From NCBI RefSeq assembly GCF_036885605.1, contig NZ_CP142523.1, forward strand, positions 5,890,001-5,954,000: a stretch of DNA of 64,000 nt, in the 5' to 3' direction. Under the pieces are notes generated by a model, which was not told the DNA's origin, searched no databases, and saw only the letters and a list, made by a program, of their open reading frames with translations. This DNA is from Janthinobacterium sp. TB1-E2 (lineage in GTDB: Bacteria; Pseudomonadota; Gammaproteobacteria; Burkholderiales; Burkholderiaceae_D). Position numbers and translations under genes: made by a program. Below are positions 56,551 to 64,000 of this stretch, in pieces. The first letter of the stretch is position 1. The number at the start of each line of letters is the position of its first letter.

Positions 56551-57015
56551 TTACTTCACGTCCAGCAATTCCACGTCGAAGATCAGTGCCGAGTTCGGCG
56601 GAATGTCGCCATTGCCGGCGCCGCGCGGACCGTAGGCCAGTTCGCCTGGAATGATCAGGGTGCGCTTGCCGCCCACTTTCATGCCGGCCACGCCCTGGTC
56701 CCAACCCTTGATGACCATGCCCTTGCCGAGCGGGAAGTCAAACGGGCCACGACCGACGGAGCTGTCGAACTTCTTGCCGCGCGAATCTTTCGCCAGCGGA
56801 CGGTAGAGCCAGCCCGTGTAGTGCACGGTGACGTTACTGCCGACGGACGCTTCCTTGCCCGTGCCGACCTTGTTGTCGATCAGGATCAATTTATCGGCGA
56901 CAGGGCCGGGGCTCAGCGAGACGGCCGAGGCGGGAACAGGCGCTGGCGCCTGTGCCTGCGCCAGCGACGCGGCGACGGAGCAGATCAGGGCAAACAAAAC
57001 GGAGCTACGCGTCAT
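56551..57015 (-). CDS. FKBP-type peptidyl-prolyl isomerase
   Basis: 154 residues. Signal peptide of about 21 residues ending in AQA, then one FKBP domain (VTVHYTGWLY, KFDSSVGRGPFDFPLG, VIKGWDQGVAGMKVGGKRTL, IPGELAYG, NSALIFDVELL). Periplasmic folding helper. ATG 57015 behind AAAGA. Divergent from thpR. Confidence 0.95.
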   Translation of the reverse strand: MTRSSVLFALICSVAASLAQAQAPAPVPASAVSLSPGPVADKLILIDNKVGTGKEASVGSNVTVHYTGWLYRPLAKDSRGKKFDSSVGRGPFDFPLGKGMVIKGWDQGVAGMKVGGKRTLIIPGELAYGPRGAGNGDIPPNSALIFDVELLDVK

Positions 57016-57110
57016 GATGTATTCTTTCAGTGAGTTTCGGTAAGATCCCTGCCAGTGCAAGTGGGCAGGGAACGCCAATAATAGCAAACCGCCGCAACGA
57101 TAGGAAAAAC

Positions 57111-57629
57111 TTGTCGCCCGATACACACTGCCCCCGCCTGTTTTACGCGCTGTGGCCTGATGCGGCCACGCGCGCGGCCCTGGCCGCCTGGCAGGCGCGC
57201 CTGGAAGGCAAACCCGTGCGTCCGGACAAGCTGCACCTGACCCTGGCCTTCCTGGGCCAGCGCCCGGCCAGCGACCTGCCGCCCCTGCTGGACATTCTGG
57301 CGCACACACCGGCGCATCCCATGCCCCTGCTGTTCGATCACGCCAGCCATTTTACGAAGCTGGCGCTGGCCTGGGCCGCCCTGGCGCAGCCGTCGCCCGC
57401 CCTGCTGGACTTGCGCGCGGCCTGCATGCGTAACTTGGCGGAACAGGGACTGGCGCCCCGCTTCGAGCACGACCGTTTTACGCCGCACGTGACCCTGGCG
57501 CGCCAAGCGCCGCCGCCGGCCATCGGGGACTTCGCGCCCATCGCCTGGCTGGCGGACGAGCTGGTGCTGGTGGAATCGCTCAAGAGCAGCGGCGACTACC
57601 GCATCCTGGCCAGCAGGAAATTAAGCTAG
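57111..57629 (+). CDS. thpR: RNA 2',3'-cyclic phosphodiesterase (2H family)
   Basis: 172 residues. Two HxTx motifs of the 2H phosphoesterase family: HLTL near residue 45 and HVTL near residue 125; RLFYALWP at the start is typical of ThpR/LigT. Start is TTG 57111, with AGGAAAAAC ahead; no good ATG exists in frame. Overlaps tcdA (convergent) by 4 bases. Confidence 0.92.
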   Translation: MSPDTHCPRLFYALWPDAATRAALAAWQARLEGKPVRPDKLHLTLAFLGQRPASDLPPLLDILAHTPAHPMPLLFDHASHFTKLALAWAALAQPSPALLDLRAACMRNLAEQGLAPRFEHDRFTPHVTLARQAPPPAIGDFAPIAWLADELVLVESLKSSGDYRILASRKLS

Positions 57630-58483
57630 GCGGCGTCCGGTATCGACACGGGCACCTCGGACAATTTGTCCTGGCGCAAGCTTTTCAGCGCATGCGCAGC
57701 CGCCACCATGCCGAAGCTGGCCGTCACCACCACGCTGGAACCGAAGCCGGCGCAGTTCAGGCCCGTCACGCCGGCGGGCGCGCCGCCATCGATGGCGCAC
57801 GCTTCGGCGCTCTCGGGCGTGCTCAACGGTTCCATGGAAAACACGGCGTCGACATTGAATTTGTTTTTCACGCCACGGGGAAAACCATATTCGGTACGCA
57901 ACAGTTTGCGTACTCGCTTGAGCAGCGGTTCCTGTTCCGTTTTCGACAGGTCGCGCACGGCGATCAGGGTCGGGTCCGTCTGCCCGCCCGCGCTGCCGAT
58001 GGTCAGCATGGGAATGTTGCGCGCGCGGCAATATGCGATCACGGCCGCTTTCGCCTTGGCATTGTCGATGGCATCAACGAGGTAGTCGAAATCGCGCCCG
58101 CCCAGCAGTTGGTCCAGATTATCGGGGGTAATAAAATCCTCGATCTGCGTGACCTGGCAAAACGGATTGATCAGCTCGATGCGTTCGGCCAGGGCCGTGA
58201 TCTTGGCCTGGCCAATGGTGTCGCTCATGGCCTGGATCTGGCGGTTGATGTTCGATTCGGCAACATTGTCGAGATCGATCAGGGTCAGGCGGCCGATGGC
58301 GCTGCGCGCCAGCGCTTCGACGATCCAGGAACCGACGCCGCCCACGCCGATCACACACACATGGGCGGCGCGGAAACGCTCCAGCGCGGGCGCGCCGTAC
58401 AGGCGGGCGATGCCGCCGAAACGCCGCTCAAAATCGATCTCGGTCAAGTCCATGGAAATTAGTTCATTGGTGGAGGTATGCAT
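57626..58483 (-). CDS. tcdA: tRNA threonylcarbamoyladenosine dehydratase
   Basis: 285 residues. E1-like ATP enzyme that cyclises t6A37 in tRNA to ct6A. Adenylate-binding GVGGVGSW near residue 48, DLDNVAESNINRQ, DAIDNAKAKAAVI, and the Cys-containing loop GLNCAGFGS. GGIARLYG at the start is the family mark. ATG 58483 or 58453; the ribosome site is weak for both. Confidence 0.95.
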   Translation of the reverse strand: MHTSTNELISMDLTEIDFERRFGGIARLYGAPALERFRAAHVCVIGVGGVGSWIVEALARSAIGRLTLIDLDNVAESNINRQIQAMSDTIGQAKITALAERIELINPFCQVTQIEDFITPDNLDQLLGGRDFDYLVDAIDNAKAKAAVIAYCRARNIPMLTIGSAGGQTDPTLIAVRDLSKTEQEPLLKRVRKLLRTEYGFPRGVKNKFNVDAVFSMEPLSTPESAEACAIDGGAPAGVTGLNCAGFGSSVVVTASFGMVAAAHALKSLRQDKLSEVPVSIPDAA

Positions 58484-58595
58484 GGCGCCATTTTAACGGA
58501 CACTGCGCTGACGGATATTCTAAAATAGCCGAATTGACACAGCGACAAGCCGCACTGTCGCCACGCCCCCACACCGCCCACCACGAGAACTCGCC

Positions 58596-59795
58596 ATGAC
58601 CTCTCCCCTGTTCGACTCCGTTCCCGGCTTTGACCAGCCCATCGCCGTGCTCAAGCATTGTCACGACAAGATCCGCAAGCAGCTGACGACCCTGCAAAAA
58701 CTGCTGGGCCATTTGGCGCAGCACGGCAACACGGCGGATGCGCAGCAGGCGGCCAAGGCGGTGTTGCAATATTTCAATAAAGCCGCCCATCTGCACCATG
58801 ACGATGAAGAGCAGGACTTGATGCCGATGCTGCAAGCGACCGCCACGGGCGACGATGCCGCCCTGCTGACGACCCTGGTGCCGGAAATCCTGGCCGACCA
58901 CCAGCGCATGGACCAGGCCTGGCTGACCCTGCGCCCGGAACTGGACGCGATCGCGGCCGGTACGGGCACGCAGCTGTCCGCCGATGGCGTGGCCGCCTAC
59001 GTTGCCGCCTACCATGCCCATATGAGCAAGGAAGAGGGCCAGCTGGCGCCCATGGCCAAGCGCCTGTTCAGCGCGCAGCAGATGGAGCAGCTGGGCACGG
59101 CCATGCAGCGCCGCCGCGGCATCGCGCCCGATCTGCCAGAAGTGGCGGACGCGGCCGCCGTGCTGGCCGCCATGCGCACCGATTACGTCCAGTCCAGCCT
59201 GAGCGAGACGGACGTGCTGGCCGATCCCATCGCCCAGTTCCAGAAATGGTTTGCCGAGGCCGTCAACGCGCAAGTGATGGAGCCGAACGCCATGGACTTG
59301 TCCACCGTCAGCCCTGATGGCAAGCCCAGCTCGCGCATCGTGCTGATCAAGCAGTTCGACGAGCGGGGCTTTACCTGGTACACGAATTACCACAGCGACA
59401 AGGGCCAGCATCTCGAACACAACCCGCACGCGGCGCTGCTGTTCTTCTGGCGCGAGCTGGAGCGGCAAGTGCGCATCGAGGGCACGGTGGTAAAAACCAC
59501 GGCGGCCGAGAGCGACGAGTATTTCAATGTGCGTCCCCTGCAAAGCCGGCTGTCGGCGATTGCCTCGCAGCAAAGCGCGCCCATCGACAGCCGTGCCGCG
59601 CTGGAAAGCAATTACGAAGCCGTGGCCGCCGCCGTTGGCGACGCGCAGCCGCCGCGCCCGGCCCACTGGGGCGGCTACCGCCTGCAGCCGGAGCGCATCG
59701 AATTCTGGCAGGGGCGCCGTTCGCGCTTCCACGACCGCATCGTGTTTACGCGCGGTGCCGACGGGCAATGGAGCATGCAGCGCTTGCAACCATAA
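58596..59795 (+). CDS. pdxH: hemerythrin-domain / pyridoxamine 5'-phosphate oxidase fusion
   Basis: 399 residues, two complete domains in one frame. Residues about 15-165: HHE hemerythrin domain with di-iron ligands (LKHCHDKI, HLHHDDEEQDL, LADHQRMD, YHAHMSKEEGQ). Residues about 190-399: PNPOx/PdxH, making pyridoxal phosphate with FMN and O2 (RIVLIKQFDERGFTWYTNYH, ALLFFW, LERQVRIEG, and FHDR near the end as in E. coli PdxH). The linker RRRGIAPDLPEVADAAAVL joins them; no stop or start-like break is seen. Normal PdxH is ~215 residues. ATG 58596 follows GAGAACTCGCC. Iron- or oxygen-linked control of PLP synthesis is conceivable (inference). Confidence 0.94.
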   Translation: MTSPLFDSVPGFDQPIAVLKHCHDKIRKQLTTLQKLLGHLAQHGNTADAQQAAKAVLQYFNKAAHLHHDDEEQDLMPMLQATATGDDAALLTTLVPEILADHQRMDQAWLTLRPELDAIAAGTGTQLSADGVAAYVAAYHAHMSKEEGQLAPMAKRLFSAQQMEQLGTAMQRRRGIAPDLPEVADAAAVLAAMRTDYVQSSLSETDVLADPIAQFQKWFAEAVNAQVMEPNAMDLSTVSPDGKPSSRIVLIKQFDERGFTWYTNYHSDKGQHLEHNPHAALLFFWRELERQVRIEGTVVKTTAAESDEYFNVRPLQSRLSAIASQQSAPIDSRAALESNYEAVAAAVGDAQPPRPAHWGGYRLQPERIEFWQGRRSRFHDRIVFTRGADGQWSMQRLQP

Positions 59796-59922
59796 GCAGG
59801 ATAGCCAAGGCGGCGCAAAGCAAGCTGGTCAATATCGGTGTAGGCTATGACGTTAGAAGTTACTAAATGACATTGTTTCTCAATTTGCGGCTCCAGCCGG
59901 GGCCGCTTCATTGGAGGCCATT

Positions 59923-61170
59923 TTGTTTGTACAAAACCAACTCAAGTCCTGGATCGCCAGCATCCGCAGCAAAACCGCCTTGCCGCTACGCATAGAATTG
60001 TGGAACGGCCAGCACGTCGACCTGTCCAGCGAAGCGCCCAGAGTCACCATCCGCCTGCCAACCGTCGCCTCGGCCCGCTATCTGCTGAACCCGTCGCTGG
60101 CGAATCTGGGTTCGGCCTATGTGGAAGGCAATATCGAAGTCAAGGGCACGGCCCAGGACATGATTTCCATCTGCAATGCCCTGGCACGCAATACCCTGAA
60201 GCCGGAAGGCAAGCTGGCCCGCATCGTGCGCAGCTTTACGCACGACAAGAGCAAGGATGCGGAAGCCATCCGCTATCACTACGATGTGTCGAATGCCTTC
60301 TATGAGCAGTTTCTCGACCCCGGCCTCGTGTATTCCTGCGCCTATTTCGAACAGGGCGATGAAACCCTGGCGCAGGCGCAAGTCAAGAAAATCGACCATA
60401 TCCTGAAAAAAATCCAGCTGCAGCCGGGTCAGACCCTGCTCGACATCGGCTGCGGCTGGGGCGCGCTCGTCATGCGTGCCGCGCAGCAATATGGCGCCCG
60501 TTGCGTGGGCGTGACCCTGTCGGAAAACCAGTACGCGCTGGCGCGCGAGCGCGTGGCGGCGGCCGGCCTGGCGCACCTGATCGATATCCGCCTGCAAGAT
60601 TACCGCGACGTGACGGGCCAGTTCGACCGCATCACCAGCGTGGGCATGTTCGAGCATGTGGGCCTGAAACATTTGCCCAACTACTTTTCCATCATCAACA
60701 AGCTGCTGGCGCCGGACGGCATGGCGATGAACCACGGCATCACCTCGACCGATCCGGACAATGGCGAAACGCCGTACGGCGGCGGCGAATTCATCGAAAA
60801 ATATGTGTTCCCGCATGGCGAGCTGGCCCACATCGGCAATGTCCTGAAAACCATGCAGCAGGGGGGACTGGAAGTGCTGGACGTGGAAAACCTGCGGCGC
60901 CACTATGCGCGCACCTGCGCCCTGTGGACGGAAAATTTCGAAGCCCATGCCGAGCAGATCCGTCCGCTGGCGGGCGAACGGCGCTTCCGCATCTGGCACG
61001 TCTACCTGGCTGGTTGCGCCTATGCCTTCGAGCAAGATTTGATCAGCCTGTACCAGATCGTCTGCGTGAAGGCGGGGCGGCGTTCGTCCACCTTGCCCTG
61101 GTCGCGCAACTACATGTATGCGCAGGAGAATACGCAGGAAACAAGGCCGGCGCCCGTGCTCACGCCCTGA
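59923..61170 (+). CDS. cfa: cyclopropane-fatty-acyl-phospholipid synthase family protein
   Basis: 415 residues. SAM-dependent transfer of a methylene group to unsaturated phospholipid acyl chains. Signatures YHYDVSNAFYEQFLDPGLVYSCAYF (in part), SAM motif LLDIGCGWGALVMRA near residue 173, GMFEHVG, GGEFIEKYVFP and FRIWHVYLAGCAYAF are present. Start is TTG 59923, with GGAGG 5 bases upstream; the TTG at 59911 lies inside that ribosome site. Monocistronic, convergent with msrA. Confidence 0.93.
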   Translation: MFVQNQLKSWIASIRSKTALPLRIELWNGQHVDLSSEAPRVTIRLPTVASARYLLNPSLANLGSAYVEGNIEVKGTAQDMISICNALARNTLKPEGKLARIVRSFTHDKSKDAEAIRYHYDVSNAFYEQFLDPGLVYSCAYFEQGDETLAQAQVKKIDHILKKIQLQPGQTLLDIGCGWGALVMRAAQQYGARCVGVTLSENQYALARERVAAAGLAHLIDIRLQDYRDVTGQFDRITSVGMFEHVGLKHLPNYFSIINKLLAPDGMAMNHGITSTDPDNGETPYGGGEFIEKYVFPHGELAHIGNVLKTMQQGGLEVLDVENLRRHYARTCALWTENFEAHAEQIRPLAGERRFRIWHVYLAGCAYAFEQDLISLYQIVCVKAGRRSSTLPWSRNYMYAQENTQETRPAPVLTP

Positions 61171-61192
61171 CAGACGGACGCGTGCGGGGCGC

Positions 61193-61726
61193 TTACTTCA
61201 GGCGCCCCGCGTACATGGCGCGGAATTTCTCCACCTTGGGCGCGACGACGAGCGCGCAATAGCCCTGCAAGGGATGCTGCTCGACATAATTCTGGTGGTA
61301 CTCCTCGGCCGGATAAAAGGTGGCTGCCGGCGCCAGCTGCGTGACGATGGGCGCATCCCACACGCCGGCCATCTCGGCGAGCACCTTGCGCGCCACCTTT
61401 TCCTGCTCCGCCGACTGGTAATGGATGACGGAGCGAAATTGCGTGCCGACATCGTTGCCTTGCCGGTTCATGGTGGTGGGGTCGTGCAAAGTAAAAAAGA
61501 TTTCCAGCAAGTCGTGATAACTGATGACGGCGGGATCGAATTCCAGGCGCACGACTTCCGCGTGGCCTGTCTCGCCCGTGCACACCTGTTCATATGTGGG
61601 GTTGGGCACGCTGCCGCCCGTATAGCCGGCCTCGACGCGCGTCACGCCGCGCACTTCCGCGTACACGGCATCGAGGCACCAGAAACAGCCACCGCCGAAT
61701 ACCGCCAATTCCGTCTGTTGATGCAT
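61193..61726 (-). CDS. msrA: peptide methionine-S-sulfoxide reductase
   Basis: 177 residues. Repairs oxidised methionine (S form). Active site GGGCFWC near residue 13, EAGYTGG, GHAEVVRLEFDP, and QGNDVGTQFRS. ATG 61726 chosen because GGGAGGA precedes it; ATG 61741 would add five residues. No MsrB domain or gene adjacent. Confidence 0.96.
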   Translation of the reverse strand: MHQQTELAVFGGGCFWCLDAVYAEVRGVTRVEAGYTGGSVPNPTYEQVCTGETGHAEVVRLEFDPAVISYHDLLEIFFTLHDPTTMNRQGNDVGTQFRSVIHYQSAEQEKVARKVLAEMAGVWDAPIVTQLAPAATFYPAEEYHQNYVEQHPLQGYCALVVAPKVEKFRAMYAGRLK

Positions 61727-61903
61727 GATGTCCTCCCGCAACGCCTCTGCGACGTATCATTTCATTACTGTAACGCAAAGCGCCATAGCCTGCAGTGCCG
61801 CTTGAAACGGTGCGTGGTGCACCGCACATAAGGGGCATGCCGGCCACGATTGCGCTGGCGTGGCCGATTTTTGGCATAATGTCAGCAAATAGACAGGTCA
61901 CCC

Positions 61904-62410
61904 ATGAACACACGCTCTCCCCGCGCGCCAGCGCAAGAATTCGATACGGCACATTTCCGCCAGGCACTGTCGCAGTTTGCCACCGGCGTGACGGTCATTA
62001 CGACGCGCCTGGCCGATGGCAGTTTCCGCGGCTTGACGGCCAGTTCCTTCAATTCCGTCTCGCTGTCGCCGCCGCTGGTGCTGTGGAGCCTCGGTTCCGT
62101 GGCGAACAGCATGCCCATCTTCAGCGGCAACTCGCATTACGTCATCAACGTGCTCGGTGCCGAGCAGGCGGAACTGGCCACGCGCTTTTCACGCCGCACC
62201 CCGAACCCGTTCGACGACGTCGAATACGAACTGTCGCGCACGGGCCAGCCCATCCTGAAAGGCGCGTCGGCCTGGTTTGAATGCCACAACCGCAGCCGCT
62301 ATCCGGAAGGCGACCACGTCATTTTCGTGGGCGAAGTGGAACAATGCGCGTTTGCCGCGCAACCGCCCTTGATCTTCCACAATGGGAAGTTCAATACACC
62401 GCCAGCCTGA
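61904..62410 (+). CDS. flavin reductase family protein
   Basis: 168 residues. FMN-binding split-barrel of the HpaC/DIM6-NTAB type: FATGVTVITT near residue 25, GLTASSFNSVSLSPPLVL, INVLGAEQAELA, and HVIFVGEVE. Probably supplies reduced flavin to a monooxygenase; no such partner is beside it. AGGTC precedes ATG. CATAAT at 61875-61880 may be its -10. Confidence 0.92.
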   Translation: MNTRSPRAPAQEFDTAHFRQALSQFATGVTVITTRLADGSFRGLTASSFNSVSLSPPLVLWSLGSVANSMPIFSGNSHYVINVLGAEQAELATRFSRRTPNPFDDVEYELSRTGQPILKGASAWFECHNRSRYPEGDHVIFVGEVEQCAFAAQPPLIFHNGKFNTPPA

Positions 62411-62420
62411 GCGGGACAAA

Positions 62421-62446
62421 AAAAATCCGCCGAGGCGGATTTTTTG
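62421..62446. terminator. bidirectional terminator between flavin reductase and ompW
   Basis: AAAAATCCGC / GCGGATTTTT stem with CGAG loop; T-runs on both strands. Confidence 0.9.
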
Positions 62447-62448
62447 TT

Positions 62449-63135
62449 TTACAGGGTAAAGTTATACCCGATGCTGACACTCACGGCGAGCGGGTCGAGC
62501 GTGATGCTCTGCGTCTGCCCCGTCGAGAATTTCGCCTTGGTTTTCAGGAAAGTCTTGACCACGGCCACGTCGGCAAACCAGCGCTCGTTGATCGCCAGGG
62601 TGCTGCCAACCACCAGGCTGCCTGCCAGCTTGTTGTCCAGGCGATAGGTGACCGGTTTTCCACCCGGATCGAGCAAGGCCGTCATCTGGCCCGAGCCTTT
62701 TTCTTTCTGGAAATAGGCATATGTCAAACCCGCGCCCACGTAAGGACGGATCATCGCATTGGGCTGGAAGAAACGGTACTGGATGAAGGCCGTCGGCGGC
62801 AAGGCTTCCGCCGTCCCCAGCTTGCCCGTACCCTTGATGGAACCATCGCCGACCAGCTCATGCTTGTACGGCACGCCCAGGATCATTTCAGCGGAAATAT
62901 TGTCCGTGATCATGTAGGCAAAGGTCAGGATGGGCTTGGTGTCCGCCTTGACGTCGGCCTTGGTGTTCGGCAATGCCGGCGCGGAAATGTCGCCACTGTC
63001 GACGTGCGGCGTGATCTTGTTGACGCCGGCCTTGACCATCCAGGTGCCTGCGCTTTGCGCCGAAGCGCCCGTCGCCATGGCCATCGCGGCGGCCGCGGCC
63101 AGCACGCGTACAGCGGTATTCAAACGATTCTTCAT
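62449..63135 (-). CDS. OmpW-family outer membrane protein
   Basis: 228 residues. Signal peptide ending ASAQ, then an 8-strand barrel of OmpW type: GTWMVKAGVNKITP, LTFAYMITDNISAEMILGVPY, IQYRFFQPNAMIRPYVGAGLTYAYF, and C-terminal VSIGYNFTL, with a terminal aliphatic residue close to the usual outer membrane beta signal. Passage of small hydrophobic molecules is known for the family. GGAGA before ATG 63135. Confidence 0.93.
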   Translation of the reverse strand: MKNRLNTAVRVLAAAAAMAMATGASAQSAGTWMVKAGVNKITPHVDSGDISAPALPNTKADVKADTKPILTFAYMITDNISAEMILGVPYKHELVGDGSIKGTGKLGTAEALPPTAFIQYRFFQPNAMIRPYVGAGLTYAYFQKEKGSGQMTALLDPGGKPVTYRLDNKLAGSLVVGSTLAINERWFADVAVVKTFLKTKAKFSTGQTQSITLDPLAVSVSIGYNFTL

Positions 63136-63233
63136 CTTGTCTCCTGATTCATTGTGTGCGGAGTGTTCCGCTATCGAGTCTTGTCGCTGCCAGCGCCAGC
63201 CGCGCCCCGGAGACGCAGCTGGCACGGCCATCC

Positions 63234-64000
63234 TTACAGCCAGCCGCGCACAACCATGTCCTTGGCCACATAACGTGCCAGCAGCAGGTTGTTGAACGGC
63301 GTAGGATGCACATCATCGGCATACGAGTAGTGGCTGACGTCGCCCGCTTTCAGGTTCGTGCCATTGCAGACCAGCGAGCTGCCCAGAATATTGCCTGGCG
63401 CGCTCAAGTCGCACGCCGTCTCGCTGACGTTGGTCAAGCCATACGGGCCAGGGTTGGTGGCCTGGTCATGGCTGACGGCAAACACGTCGACCAGCAAGAC
63501 TTTCGCGTTGCCGTTCAGGCCGCCACTGAGTTCGCCGTTGAAAGCGCTGACCATGGCGTTGATGAGCGCCTTGGTATTGGCATCCTTGCTCAGGCCCGAC
63601 GGCGTACCGGCCACGTCAGGCAGATTGTTGACGATGACATAGTTGGCGCCCTTGGCGATGATCTGGTCCTTGACCAGCGCCACCAGTTCGGTACCCGCTT
63701 GTTTCATGGCGGCAACCAGCGTCGGTCCCTGAGCCACGGCGTAATCGGCACCGGCCTTGGCGCCGGCAGCGTTACCCGTCACCGTCGCATCGGCTTGCGC
63801 CTTGGCGGCCAGGGCGGGGGCCAGGGTTGGGGCATTCGTATTGCCGGCAATCACGGCGGCTTGCACGGCGGCGCCGACGATGGTCGTCGACGTGGCGCCC
63901 GGCGCGGCGCTGGCCGTCTTGATGGCGGCGCCGATGGCAGCTGCTGCCGTCGCAGGGGTGGTGGCGCCAGCGGCCAGAGCCATGGCCAGGTTGGTGGCGA
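63234..64000 (-). CDS. SGNH/GDSL hydrolase family protein, 5' end beyond the window
   Basis: The frame stays open to position 64000, so the N-terminus with the GDS block is missing. Visible: an Ala-rich stretch (ATTPATAAAAIGAAIKTA), then VIVNNLPDVAGTPSG (block III-like), SAFNGELS, LLVDVFA, and block V DDVHPTPFNNLLLARYVA with the catalytic Asp and His. Likely an exported lipase/esterase. About 255 residues of it lie here. The long Ala-rich segment between blocks is unusual. Next to ompW with 98 bp between. Confidence 0.88.
   Translation of the reverse strand, partial: ATNLAMALAAGATTPATAAAAIGAAIKTASAAPGATSTTIVGAAVQAAVIAGNTNAPTLAPALAAKAQADATVTGNAAGAKAGADYAVAQGPTLVAAMKQAGTELVALVKDQIIAKGANYVIVNNLPDVAGTPSGLSKDANTKALINAMVSAFNGELSGGLNGNAKVLLVDVFAVSHDQATNPGPYGLTNVSETACDLSAPGNILGSSLVCNGTNLKAGDVSHYSYADDVHPTPFNNLLLARYVAKDMVVRGWL

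Overview
The window is high-GC, gene-dense chromosomal DNA of a betaproteobacterium. The best fit is family Oxalobacteraceae, close to Janthinobacterium, Massilia or Duganella. This rests on protein similarity that I recognise by eye (trxA-rho-rpmE2 order, a PEP-CTERM exported protein, many PAS/GGDEF/EAL signalling proteins, a TraL/TraM-like chromosomal pair). No 16S gene is present, so the genus is an inference. There is no prophage, insertion sequence, CRISPR array or rRNA operon; one tRNA-Leu(CAA) is present.

Layout. 1-8.9 kb: 5' part of hutU with a HutC-type operator, an exported amidohydrolase, a two-gene candidate effector/immunity pair with visibly lower GC, an MscS channel, an ada-oxygenase pair, then hutC, which here lies 7 kb from hutU. 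9-13.1 kb: a large hybrid histidine kinase and a small receiver protein. 13.4-17.7 kb: trxA, rho, rpmE2 and a GT83-like membrane glycosyltransferase. 17.8-25.5 kb: a PEP-CTERM choice-of-anchor A protein, an acyl-CoA synthetase, DNA polymerase II, a 438-residue conserved protein and an SDR. 25.7-29 kb: tRNA-Leu, an Imm10-like protein, a GNAT, a degenerate M56 protein, a HIRAN-like membrane protein and a methyltransferase.

29.2-33.6 kb: an MHYT-PAS hybrid kinase translationally coupled to an HD-GYP regulator. 33.8-40.9 kb: maeB, a SUKH-like gene with a small partner, an MFS/MarR divergent pair with a clear palindromic operator cluster, an unknown gene and thiL. 40.9-46.1 kb: a compact yfiR - histidine kinase - REC/GGDEF/EAL/REC operon. 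46.3-53.2 kb: pncC, a TPR-GGDEF cyclase, the traL/traM-like pair, an M16 peptidase and a DUF2809 protein. 53.2-64 kb: LysR and SGNH hydrolase, cysK, an FKBP isomerase, thpR, tcdA, a hemerythrin-PdxH fusion, cfa, msrA, a flavin reductase, ompW and the 3' part of a second SGNH protein.

Two themes stand out. The first is cyclic-di-GMP and phosphorelay signalling: three hybrid kinases, one HD-GYP, one GGDEF/EAL and one GGDEF. The second is small conflict or accessory modules without their usual partners (metallopeptidase effector plus putative immunity, Imm10, SUKH, TraL/TraM). The most unusual single gene is the in-frame fusion of an iron-binding hemerythrin domain to a complete pyridoxamine phosphate oxidase.
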